Assembly: GCF_015355765.1 (NCBI RefSeq)
Contig: NZ_JACWNA010000001.1
Coordinates: forward strand, 62,001 to 126,000
Direction: 5' to 3'
Length of the DNA: 64,000 nucleotides
Origin: Actinomyces haliotis
GTDB lineage: Bacteria; Actinomycetota; Actinomycetes; Actinomycetales; Actinomycetaceae
In this document: piece by piece, positions 53,535-60,970 of the stretch
Numbering within the stretch: position 1 is the stretch's first letter
How the letters are laid out: each line of letters opens with the position of its first letter
The notes under the pieces: model-generated
What the model was told of the DNA's origin: nothing
Seen by the model: only the letters and a program-made list of their open reading frames with translations
The model's database searches: none
Position numbers and translations under genes: made by a program

Positions 53535-53540
53535 AGGGTA
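53535..53540 (-). promoter_or_regulatory. -10 box for a leaderless argS mRNA
   Basis: TACCCT on the minus strand fits TANNNT and ends 6 nt before GTG 53528, the spacing that puts the first transcribed base at the start codon. No Shine-Dalgarno is present. Confidence 0.5.
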
Positions 53541-53599
53541 GCGGAGGCCCGGGAACCGGGCTTCCGCCATCCGATAGCCGTCCCGGGCCGCACCGCGCT

Positions 53600-53623
53600 A
53601 AGGTTTCGGGTATCCGAAACTTT
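53600..53623 (+). promoter_or_regulatory. DtxR/MntR-like operator upstream of mntH
   Basis: GTTTCGG (53603-53609) and CCGAAAC (53614-53620) are perfect inverted repeats around GTAT. The symmetry extends to 24 bp with one mismatched pair. A -10-like TAAGGT (53599-53604) overlaps it, so binding would repress mntH. A metal-sensing repressor is the likely ligand. Confidence 0.65.
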
Positions 53624-53668
53624 GCCGTCGCCCCAGCCGGCGAGCTCGTCACGGGAGGAGGGAGAGCC

Positions 53669-55036
53669 GTGACCGTCACTGCCGGCGACTCCATGGAGTC
53701 GCCCTCCGCCGAGGCCTCGCGCCCCGGCCCGCTGCCCGACGGCGACCGGCCGGACGCCCACCCGCGCTGGCTCCACCTGCTCACCCTGCTGGGGCCGGCC
53801 TTCGTCGCCGCCGTCGCCTACGTGGACCCCGGGAACGTCGCCGCCAACATCACCGCCGGCGCCCGCTACGGCTACACGCTCACCTGGGTCCTCGTGGCCG
53901 CGAACCTCATGGCGATGGTCGTCCAGTACCAGAGCGCCAAGCTCGGTGTCGTCACCGGGCGGTCCCTGCCCGAGGTGCTCCGCGACCGGATGGGACGAGG
54001 TGCCCGGCTCGCCTACCTGGCGCAGGCGGAGCTCGTCGCCGTGGCGACGGACCTCGCGGAGGTCGTGGGCGGTGCGGTGGCGCTCCACCTCCTCCTCGGC
54101 CTGCCGCTGATCACGGGCGGTCTCCTCATCGGGGCCGTCTCGGTCGCCCTCCTCGCCCTCCAGGAGCACCGCGGCCAGCGTCTCTTCGAGGGCCTCGTCA
54201 TCGCCCTGCTCGTCGTCATCACCGTCGGCTTCGTCGGCGGGCTCCTCGCGGCACCCCCGGACTGGGGCTCCGTCATCGGAGGGCTGAGGCCGCGGCTCGA
54301 GGGGCCCGGCGCGCTGCTCGTCGCGGCCTCGATGCTCGGTGCGACGGTCATGCCGCACGCGATCTACCTGCACTCCTCCCTCGTGCGCGACCACGACGGC
54401 GCCCCGCGCGCCGACGACGCCCCAGTCGGCACCACCCGCTCCCCCGTCCCCTCCGCACAGAACAGGACGGAGGCCATCCGCACCGCGAGGCGTCTGCGCG
54501 GCACGCGGATCGACGTCGTCTGGGCTCTCGGCCTGGCGGGGGTCGTCAACGTCGCCCTCCTGCTGCTGGCGGCGTCGGCGCTCTCGGGCGCGGTCGGCAC
54601 GGACACGATCGAGGGCGCGCACGCCGCGATCAGCACCACGCTGGGTCCAGCGGTCGGCGTCGTCTTCGCCGTCGGTCTGCTCGCCTCGGGACTGGCGTCG
54701 ACGTCGGTGGGCGCCTACGCGGGAGCGGAGATCCTGAACGGGCTCCTCCGCGTCCGGGTGCCGGTCCTCGCCCAGCGGCTCGTCACACTCGTCCCGGCGC
54801 TCCTCGTGCTCGCGGCCGGTGCGGAGCCGACGCGGGCGCTGGTCGTGAGCCAGGTGGTCCTGTCGTTCGGGATCCCGTTCGCGCTCGTTCCGCTCATCCG
54901 ACTGACGGCCTCGGAGCACGTCATGGGACCGTGGCGCGACGGCGTCGCGCTGCGGGTGGCCTCGCGCACGGTCGCGGGCCTCATCATCGCGCTCAACCTC
55001 GCGCTGGTGTGGCTGACGCTGACCGGCCGGGGCTGA
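53669..55036 (+). CDS. mntH: Nramp family manganese/divalent metal transporter
   Basis: The 455-residue protein imports Mn2+ (and possibly Fe2+) with protons. The metal-binding motif of helix 1 is present in VAYVDPGNVAANITAGARYGY (DPGN at about 53-56), and the helix 6 motif in GATVMPHAIYLHSSLV (MPH at about 228-230). About eleven helices are visible. A hydrophilic insertion of about 40 residues (DDAPVGTTRSPVPSAQNRTEA) follows helix 6. GTG 53669 has GAGGAGGGAGAG upstream. A DtxR/MntR-like operator precedes it. Confidence 0.93.
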   Translation: MTVTAGDSMESPSAEASRPGPLPDGDRPDAHPRWLHLLTLLGPAFVAAVAYVDPGNVAANITAGARYGYTLTWVLVAANLMAMVVQYQSAKLGVVTGRSLPEVLRDRMGRGARLAYLAQAELVAVATDLAEVVGGAVALHLLLGLPLITGGLLIGAVSVALLALQEHRGQRLFEGLVIALLVVITVGFVGGLLAAPPDWGSVIGGLRPRLEGPGALLVAASMLGATVMPHAIYLHSSLVRDHDGAPRADDAPVGTTRSPVPSAQNRTEAIRTARRLRGTRIDVVWALGLAGVVNVALLLLAASALSGAVGTDTIEGAHAAISTTLGPAVGVVFAVGLLASGLASTSVGAYAGAEILNGLLRVRVPVLAQRLVTLVPALLVLAAGAEPTRALVVSQVVLSFGIPFALVPLIRLTASEHVMGPWRDGVALRVASRTVAGLIIALNLALVWLTLTGRG

Positions 55037-55115
55037 GCGAACCTCCACCGCTTCCTGCGGCACCCGACGCGCAGCGAGCGCGCGCGAGGCATCTACTCGT
55101 GCCAGGCTTCCGACC

Positions 55116-55448
55116 ATGAACAGCACTGAGTTCCACGCCGCCCGACTGGCGCTCGGTCTCAACCAGGCCGCGCTCGCCGAGCTCCTCGACGTCAAGCAGC
55201 AGACCGTGAGCCGGTGGGAGCACGGGCTCGCACCGGTACCAGACGGGGTGAGTGCGGAGATCTTCACGCTCGGCGCACGTCTCGACGAGCTGACGGCGGC
55301 CTGCGTCGAGCAGGGGCGGGCGAGCGGCGTCATCACGATCGTCGAGGAGACGCGCAACCCGATGGGAGTCCTCCTCATGGTCGCCGCGGGGACCGCCCAG
55401 CGCGCCCTGGCCGCCGAGTCCGTCCCCACGACCATCACCGCTCAGTAG
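55116..55448 (+). CDS. Small XRE-like helix-turn-helix protein
   Basis: The 110-residue protein has an N-terminal HTH (residues 3-40: FHAARLALGLNQAALAELLDVKQQTVSRWEHG) of the cro/CI type and a short C-terminal part without recognisable features. It follows mntH after 79 nt on the same strand and ends 67 nt before the tRNA gene. Shine-Dalgarno is poor. It might regulate itself or mntH, but nothing in the sequence shows this. Confidence 0.65.
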   Translation: MNSTEFHAARLALGLNQAALAELLDVKQQTVSRWEHGLAPVPDGVSAEIFTLGARLDELTAACVEQGRASGVITIVEETRNPMGVLLMVAAGTAQRALAAESVPTTITAQ

Positions 55449-55515
55449 GGCGCCGGGCACGACCTGCCGTGCCGTTTTCGCAGGAGCGCGGCGCGCTGGT
55501 AGAGTCCCTCTCCGG

Positions 55516-55591
55516 GCCCCGGTAGCTCAGTGGATAGAGCGTCTGCCTCCGGAGCAGAAGGTCGCAGGTTCGAATCCTGTCCGGGGCACCA
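55516..55591 (+). tRNA. tRNA-Arg (CCG anticodon)
   Basis: The acceptor stem GCCCCGG pairs with CCGGGGC, the D-arm has TAGCTCAGTGGATAGAGC, the anticodon stem TCTGC/GCAGA encloses CTCCGGA, giving anticodon CCG for codon CGG. The T-arm carries GGTTCGAATCC, and CCA is encoded (55589-55591). It is 76 nt long and has no intron. Confidence 0.97.
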
Positions 55592-55596
55592 GCAAG

Positions 55597-55626
55597 GAAC
55601 GCCCGCCGTCGCGACGGCGGGCGTTC
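55597..55626 (+). terminator. Perfect 30-bp palindromic terminator after tRNA-Arg
   Basis: The arms 55597-55611 and 55612-55626 are exact reverse complements and are followed by TCTCCGTCTCC, a weakly T-rich tract. It begins 6 nt after the tRNA. Confidence 0.85.
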
Positions 55627-55720
55627 TCTCCGTCTCCGGTTCGCACGGCGAGGAGGGCACGCGCCCGCGCGGCGCCCGCGATCTCGCACGCCACGGGCAC
55701 GTCCGGCTCCTCCGCAGCGG

Positions 55721-56518
55721 TCAGACCCGGTGCAGCACCTCGAGCGCGAGGCTCGGCACGTCGGTGATGACGGCGTCGACGTGCATCGCCTCGAGCCGGC
55801 GCATCTCCTCGGGGTCGTCGACGGTCCACACGTGGACATCGATGCCGGCCGAGTGCGCCACGGCGACGAGCCTGGGCGTGACGACGGGCACGCCGCGCCA
55901 GCTCACGGGCACCTGGATGGCGTCGACGTGCCCGTTGGTCCACCCGTAGCGCGTGTGCGGCAGGGGCACGGCCGCCTCGGCGAGCAGCAGGAGGCCGGCG
56001 ACGTCGACCAGCCCGACGGAGGTCGTCGCATGGGGCTCCTGACGTCGGAGGACGGCGAGGCGCCGGGCGGAGAAGGAGGCGAACCGGATCCGCTCCAGGG
56101 CGCCTGCGGCCCGGACGGCCTGCAGCGCGGGCTGGACGACGGCCGCCTCCTTGAGGTCGACGTTGAGGCCGAGGTCCGGGAAGGCGTGGAGGGCGTCGTC
56201 GAGGCGCACGTAGGGTTGGCCGTCGCCGGCGTCGCGCTCCTGGAGCTCGTCCCAGCTGAGGTCCCGGATGAGGACGTCCTCCCCGGTTGTACGGGCGAGC
56301 CCGGGGTCGTGGGAGAGGACGACGACCCGGTCGGCGGTGACCCGCAGGTCGGTCTCCATCCAGGCGAGGCCGAGCCCGGCCGTGTGCTCGACGGCGGCCC
56401 AGGTGTTCTCGGGGGCCTCGGCGGCTCCCCCGCGGTGGGCGATGACCTGGCAGGTGCGAACGGGCCGTGCTGCGTGCCTCCCGGCGCGCTCCCCCGTGGC
56501 GTTCTCGGTACGGCTCAT
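55721..56518 (-). CDS. Glycerophosphodiester phosphodiesterase
   Basis: The 265-residue protein hydrolyses glycerophosphodiesters to glycerol-3-phosphate and an alcohol. It has the GDPD signature VIAHRGGAAEAPENTWAAVEHTAGLGLAWMETDLRVTADRVVVLSHDPGLARTT at about 25-79, with His and Arg of HRG, the Glu/Asp metal ligands METD and the second His in SHDP. The C-terminal VHVWTVDDPEEMRRLEAMHVDAVITDVP closes the TIM barrel. ATG 56516-56518 has AGGAGGACC upstream. No signal peptide; cytoplasmic. Confidence 0.94.
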   Translation of the reverse strand: MSRTENATGERAGRHAARPVRTCQVIAHRGGAAEAPENTWAAVEHTAGLGLAWMETDLRVTADRVVVLSHDPGLARTTGEDVLIRDLSWDELQERDAGDGQPYVRLDDALHAFPDLGLNVDLKEAAVVQPALQAVRAAGALERIRFASFSARRLAVLRRQEPHATTSVGLVDVAGLLLLAEAAVPLPHTRYGWTNGHVDAIQVPVSWRGVPVVTPRLVAVAHSAGIDVHVWTVDDPEEMRRLEAMHVDAVITDVPSLALEVLHRV

Positions 56519-56636
56519 GGTCCTCCTCGTGGACGACGGGCGTGCGCGCCCACCGTAGCGCTCGCGGCGAGGGCCCGCCCGGCTTCCCCGGTTGCGCAGG
56601 GCTCCGTGCACCGGCGCCCCGGCAGGGCCAGCCGGC

Positions 56637-57719
56637 TCAGGAGCAGTCGGTGGAGAGCTCGGCCGCGTGCTGGTCCGTGAGCCACAGGGCGGGGTCGACC
56701 GTGGACTCGTCGGCCGCGTCGTTCTTGGTGCGGACCTCGAGGTGGAGGTGCGGTCCGGTCGAGCGACCGGTGGAGCCGACTCCGGCGATGAGCTGGCCGG
56801 CCTCGACCTTGTCCCCCTTCTTGACGTAAATCCCGTCCTCGAACATGTGGAGATAGCTCGTGTACCAGGTCTTCCCGTCGATCCTGTGCTCGATGGTGAC
56901 CGTGCCGGTGCCGTCCACCATGCCGGCCTCAACGACGGTGCCCGCGGCGGCCGCGTAGATCGGGGTGCCGACGGCGGCGGAGAAGTCCTGCCCGGCGTGG
57001 AGCTTGGGGACGCCGAGGGTCGGGTGGATGCGGTAGCCGTAGGGCGAGGAGACCGTGTAGGTGCCCTTGACCATGGGCATGAGGACCTGCGGCTTGCTCG
57101 AGAAGGCGGCGGTGTCGCCGGAGGCCCCGGAGGACTGGGCGGCGCAGGTGTCGGCCGCGTTGGCGTAGGCCTCGCGGATCCGCGCGAGCGTGGCGGCGTC
57201 GGGCACGTTGGACAGGGAGTCGTCTCCCGCGAAGTCGTCGACGTCAGCGTCCGAGCCGAGGACGGCGGCGGCGACGGAGGACGGCAGGACGCTCGGGGTG
57301 GCGGTCGAGGTCGCGGCGGTGCTCGAGGTGGCGGAGGCGAGATCGGCACGGCCACCCTCGGGGAGCGCCGCCGTCGTGGTGCTGAGCGGCGCGATGACGG
57401 TGACGGCCGCGAGGACGACGAGGACGGCGAGGCGCGCCCCGACCCCCAGCGGGGTGCGGGCTCCGAGGAGGGAGTCGATGCCGCCGGGCACGGGCGCTCG
57501 GAGGGGGGTGCCGGGACCGGCGTCGTGCCCCTGCTCGGGCACGGCCGGGTTGGTGGCCGAGGCCTGGACGGAGGCAGGCGCGACGGGCACGGTCGGCGTC
57601 GCGGAGGGGGCCGGCTGGTCGGTAGCGGCAGGCGCCGAGGTACGTTCCGCGGCGCGCTCGGCGTCGCGTCGCTCACGGCGAGTCATGGGCCGCTCGGCTG
57701 CGGGGTGCTGCTCGCTCAC
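56637..57719 (-). CDS. M23 family (LytM-type) metallopeptidase, membrane-anchored
   Basis: The 360-residue protein has a cytoplasmic 75-residue lead, one membrane helix at about 90-110 (RLAVLVVLAAVTVIAPLS), a Ser/Thr/Ala linker and a C-terminal peptidase M23 domain. Zinc ligands appear in PKLHAGQDFSAAVGTPIYAAAAGTV and in STGPHLHLEVRT (HxH). YGYRIHPTLG is the usual entry to the domain. It should cut peptidoglycan cross-bridges outside the membrane. GTG 57717-57719 follows GGAGGAGGACC. A TATCGT -10-like box lies at about 57830 on the minus strand. It is preceded by two CNNM-like genes on the same strand. Confidence 0.9.
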   Translation of the reverse strand: MSEQHPAAERPMTRRERRDAERAAERTSAPAATDQPAPSATPTVPVAPASVQASATNPAVPEQGHDAGPGTPLRAPVPGGIDSLLGARTPLGVGARLAVLVVLAAVTVIAPLSTTTAALPEGGRADLASATSSTAATSTATPSVLPSSVAAAVLGSDADVDDFAGDDSLSNVPDAATLARIREAYANAADTCAAQSSGASGDTAAFSSKPQVLMPMVKGTYTVSSPYGYRIHPTLGVPKLHAGQDFSAAVGTPIYAAAAGTVVEAGMVDGTGTVTIEHRIDGKTWYTSYLHMFEDGIYVKKGDKVEAGQLIAGVGSTGRSTGPHLHLEVRTKNDAADESTVDPALWLTDQHAAELSTDCS

Positions 57720-57933
57720 GGGGTGGTCCTCCTCCCCCGCGTGTGGTCGCTCCGTCGGGCGCCTGGGGTGGGACGCGGCGCGGTCTCCCCGACGGCGGGG
57801 TGGCGCGCTGACCGAACGTCCCAGAACGATAACGGCTTGCTGCTCGTCCCCGCCAGGATCGGCGTCACAGCAGCGGAGGCTGGGGACGCGCACGTCGCGC
57901 ACCGGGCCCTGTGGAGCCCGGCCGGTCCCGCGC

Positions 57934-59145
57934 TCAGTCGCGGTCGCGGCGCTGGTACTCCTCGCGCTGCATCGCGTCGTTCACCTCGCCGACGAGCTCC
58001 TCGAGGATGTCCTCGAGGAACACGACGCCGACCATCCGACCGGCCGAGTCCTCGACGCGACCCAGGTGGGCGCCGGTGCGCTGCATGGCGACGAGCACGT
58101 CCTCGACCTCGTCGGCCTCGTGGACCGGCACGAGAGCGCGCGAGCGCCACGACGGGACGGGGCTCTCACGCACGGAGAGGTCCCGCTCGGCGTCCGCGTA
58201 GAGGACGTCCTTGAGGTGGAGGTACCCGGTGACCGTGCGGCCGACGGCGCCCGGCTCCCCCTCCGCTGGCGTCCCGTCGTCGGCGGGTGCTCGCAGCGGA
58301 CCCGCGGCGAGGACGGCGAGGTCGCCGAACGTCGGCTCTCCCATCGCGTGCGCGCCGGAGCGCGCGGGCGCCGCCGCGCGCGGCGCGACGAGGGGGAAGC
58401 GGGAGAAGCCGGTCGACGCGACGGCGCGCTCGACGTCCTCGGGCGTGCAGCCCTCCTCGAGGACCACCAGCTCGGAGAGCGGCACCATGACGCTGCCCGC
58501 GGTCTCCTCGGAGAACTCGAGGGCCCCGGAGAGCAGGCCAGTGTCGTCGTCGAGGACCCCCTCGGAGGTCGAGCGCTCGACGATCGAGGCGACCTCCTCC
58601 GCGTTGAAGGTCGCGGCGAGCTCGTCCTTGGGCTCGAGGCCCATGATCCGCACAATCCAGTTCGCGAAGGCGTTGAGCCCGGTGACGACGGGTCCGAAGA
58701 CGTGCGACACGCCGACGATCGCGGGCGCGAGGATCCGCGCGGCCCGCTCCGGGGAGGCGATCGAGAGGTTCTTCGGCACCATCTCACCGGTGACGACGTG
58801 GAGGAAGACGACGATGACGAGGGCGAGGACGACGGCGACGGCGTGGACGCCGGCGCCCTCGACGCCCGCGCGCGCGAGCGGGTCCTCGAGGACGTGGGCG
58901 AGGGCGGGCTCCGCGACGATGCCGAGTCCGGTCGAGCACAGGGTGACGCCCAGCTGGCAGGTGGCCAGCATGAGGGAGACGTGCTCGAGGGCCCACAGGG
59001 CGGTGGCCGCCCGGCGGTCGCCGGCGCCCGCGAGGGGCTCGAGCTGGGCGCGGCGCGCTGAGGTGATGGCGAACTCGGCTCCGGTGAAGAAGCCGTTGCC
59101 GGCAAGGAGCAGGAGGGCGATGACGAGGGCGAGGGGGGTGCTCAT
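57934..59145 (-). CDS. CNNM/CorB-type membrane protein with CBS domains (hemolysin C family), short
   Basis: The 403-residue protein has a DUF21/CNNM membrane domain (residues 1-185, with GNGFFTGAEFAITSARRAQLEPL and FLHVVTGEMVPKNLSIASPERAA, the EMVPKN motif typical of the family) and a paired CBS region from about 200. Its CBS1 has a low-complexity insertion (APRAAAPARSGAHAMGEPTF). The family exports or transports Mg2+ or Co2+. ATG 59143-59145 overlaps the upstream paralogue by 4 nt. Unlike its neighbour it lacks the C-terminal CorC/HlyC domain. Confidence 0.9.
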   Translation of the reverse strand: MSTPLALVIALLLLAGNGFFTGAEFAITSARRAQLEPLAGAGDRRAATALWALEHVSLMLATCQLGVTLCSTGLGIVAEPALAHVLEDPLARAGVEGAGVHAVAVVLALVIVVFLHVVTGEMVPKNLSIASPERAARILAPAIVGVSHVFGPVVTGLNAFANWIVRIMGLEPKDELAATFNAEEVASIVERSTSEGVLDDDTGLLSGALEFSEETAGSVMVPLSELVVLEEGCTPEDVERAVASTGFSRFPLVAPRAAAPARSGAHAMGEPTFGDLAVLAAGPLRAPADDGTPAEGEPGAVGRTVTGYLHLKDVLYADAERDLSVRESPVPSWRSRALVPVHEADEVEDVLVAMQRTGAHLGRVEDSAGRMVGVVFLEDILEELVGEVNDAMQREEYQRRDRD

Positions 59146-60500
59146 CGGTGCTCCTCCCCCGTCCGACGGCCCTGGCGGTCCGCGGCGTCGTCGGGCTGCG
59201 CGTCGATGATCGGGATGACGCGTAGGCGGGTGACGCGGCGCCCTTCCATGGCGTCGACGAGGAGCTCAGCCTCCCCCGCGGTCACCCGGTCGCCCAGCTG
59301 CGGGATGCGACCGAGCTCAGTCATGACGAGACCGGCAAGCGTCTCGTACGGGCCGTCGTCGGGGACATGGATCCCCGCGCGGGTGGCGAGCTCGTCGGGG
59401 CGCATCCAGCCCGGAGCGACCCAGTCGCCGGAGGGCTCGAGGTGGGCGCCGGCGCGACGCCGGTCGTGCTCGTCGGCGACGTCGCCGACGATCTCCTCGA
59501 CGGCGTCCTCGAGGGTGACGACGCCGGTGGTGCCTCCGTACTCGTCGACGACGATCGCCATCTGGCTGCCGGCGGCGCGCAGCTCGACGAGGAGGGAGGC
59601 GAGCGGCATGGTCTCGGGGACCCGGGGAGCCTCGGTCATGAGGGAGGAGGAGGTGACAGGCACCTGGCTCCTCTTCTCGAAGGGCACGGCGATGGCACGG
59701 CGCAGGTGCACGACTCCGAGGACGTCGTCGACGTCGTCGCCGAAGACGGGGAAGCGGGAGTGCCCGGTCTCTCGCGCGAGGGTGACGACGACGTCGGCGG
59801 TGTCACCCTCCGCGAGGGCGTGGAGGCGACCGCGGTCGGTCATGACGTCGACCGCGGTGAGGCTGCCGACGCCGATGGAGCGGGTGAGGAGCGTGGCGGT
59901 GGAGACGTCGAGGGTGCCCTCCTCGGCGCTGTGGCGGACGAGGGCGGCGAGCTCGCCGGCGGAGCGGGTGCCGCTGATCTCCTCAGCGGGCTCGATGCCC
60001 AGGCGGTGCAGGACGCGGTTGGCGGCGCCGTTGAGCACCGCGATGACGGGCTTGAGGACCGTGGTGAACGCAGAGAGGAAGGGTGTGACGAGCCCGGCCG
60101 CCCGCATGGGGTCGGTGAGGGTGATGTTCTTCGGGATGAGCTCGCCGAACACCATGGAGAAGGCGTTGACGACGACGAGGGCGACAGCCACGGCGATCCC
60201 GGCGGCGAGCGACTCGGCCATCCAGTGGCCCAGGGCCTGCGTGAGCAGCTCGGCGAGGGAGTCCTGCATCGTGTAGCCGAGGAGGATCGTCGTGAGCGTG
60301 ATGCCGACCTGGGCCCCGGAGAGCAGGGTGGACAGGCGCCCGAGGGCGCCTCGGACGGTGACGGCGCGCTTCTCCCCGTTGGCGGCGCGGGTCTCGACCG
60401 TGGAGGGGTCGAGCGCGACGAGGGAGAACTCGGCGGCGACGAAGACGGCGGTGCCGGCGGTGAGGAGCACGCCGACGAGGATCATGAGCCAGTCACTCAC
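59142..60500 (-). CDS. CNNM/CorB-type membrane protein with CBS and CorC/HlyC domains
   Basis: The 452-residue paralogue starts VSDWLMILVGVLLTAGTAVFVAAEFSLVALD (GTG 60498-60500), has the DUF21 domain with SMVFGELIPKNITLTDPMRAA, CBS domains (VMTDRGRLHALAEGD, IVVDEYGGTTGVVTLEDAVEEIVGDVADEHD) and a C-terminal CorC_HlyC fold (about 370-430, DDGPYETLAGLVMTELGRIPQLGDRVTAGEAELLV). The pair is encoded with a 4-nt overlap and may form a heterodimer for divalent cation transport (inference). The GTG start could lie further upstream; no RBS settles it. Confidence 0.9.
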   Translation of the reverse strand: MSDWLMILVGVLLTAGTAVFVAAEFSLVALDPSTVETRAANGEKRAVTVRGALGRLSTLLSGAQVGITLTTILLGYTMQDSLAELLTQALGHWMAESLAAGIAVAVALVVVNAFSMVFGELIPKNITLTDPMRAAGLVTPFLSAFTTVLKPVIAVLNGAANRVLHRLGIEPAEEISGTRSAGELAALVRHSAEEGTLDVSTATLLTRSIGVGSLTAVDVMTDRGRLHALAEGDTADVVVTLARETGHSRFPVFGDDVDDVLGVVHLRRAIAVPFEKRSQVPVTSSSLMTEAPRVPETMPLASLLVELRAAGSQMAIVVDEYGGTTGVVTLEDAVEEIVGDVADEHDRRRAGAHLEPSGDWVAPGWMRPDELATRAGIHVPDDGPYETLAGLVMTELGRIPQLGDRVTAGEAELLVDAMEGRRVTRLRVIPIIDAQPDDAADRQGRRTGEEHR

Positions 60501-60970
60501 GCGGCGCTCACCCGCCAGGAGTCGGTCCCGGCCGCGGCTGCAGCGGCTCGAGGGGCCGCCGTGGTGGTAGCGGGGTGGGGACGGTCGCGGTCGCTGGTGG
60601 ACTCGCTGTGGGCGTGGTGCGGGCGGGCGGGACGCCGCTCGGAGCGTCCGCGGGCCCTGCTGGAGGCCGGTCGCATAGTGGCTCGCACGCTATCACCGGG
60701 GCGCGACGCGCTCACGGCGACGGAGGCCGGGTGAGCAGGGCCGACGCCGCCGAGCGGAGGCCGTGGCTGGAGGGCGGGTGGGCCGCGGGCCGCGCTCCGA
60801 CGGCGGTGTCACGGAGACGCAAGGGGAATCGCAAGACCCGTGCCTTTGGTCCCGCGTTTCACTATCGCGACGCAGGTCACGAACGTAGGATTGCGCGCGA
60901 CGCGGCCCCGTGACGGTCATCACCGCCATGACGGCAGCGCCGACCGCCATTCGACGAGGAGAGAAGCGCC
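60501..60970. other. Divergent intergenic region before kgd
   Basis: This 470-bp gap carries no convincing gene. For kgd, TAGGAT at 60886-60891 is a good -10 candidate with a leader of about 75 nt. GTCAT at 60916-60920 and ATGAC at 60928-60932 form an inverted repeat 7 nt apart downstream of it. For the CNNM genes, TAGCGT on the minus strand near 60690 fits a -10. The rest is GC-rich and featureless. Confidence 0.45.

Noticed and set aside
55516-55626. tRNA-Arg as an integration site of a mobile element
   Set aside because: No integrase, no second partial copy of the tRNA 3' end and no change of gene style follow; the neighbouring genes are housekeeping.
57720-57850. Possible c-di-AMP (ydaO) riboswitch in the leader of the M23 peptidase
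   Set aside because: Such peptidase genes often have one in actinobacteria, but the conserved ydaO segments are not visible here.
60575-60913. Small plus-strand gene in the CNNM-kgd gap
   Set aside because: The frame is Arg/Gly/Ala-rich, has no ribosome-binding site and resembles the shadow frames elsewhere.
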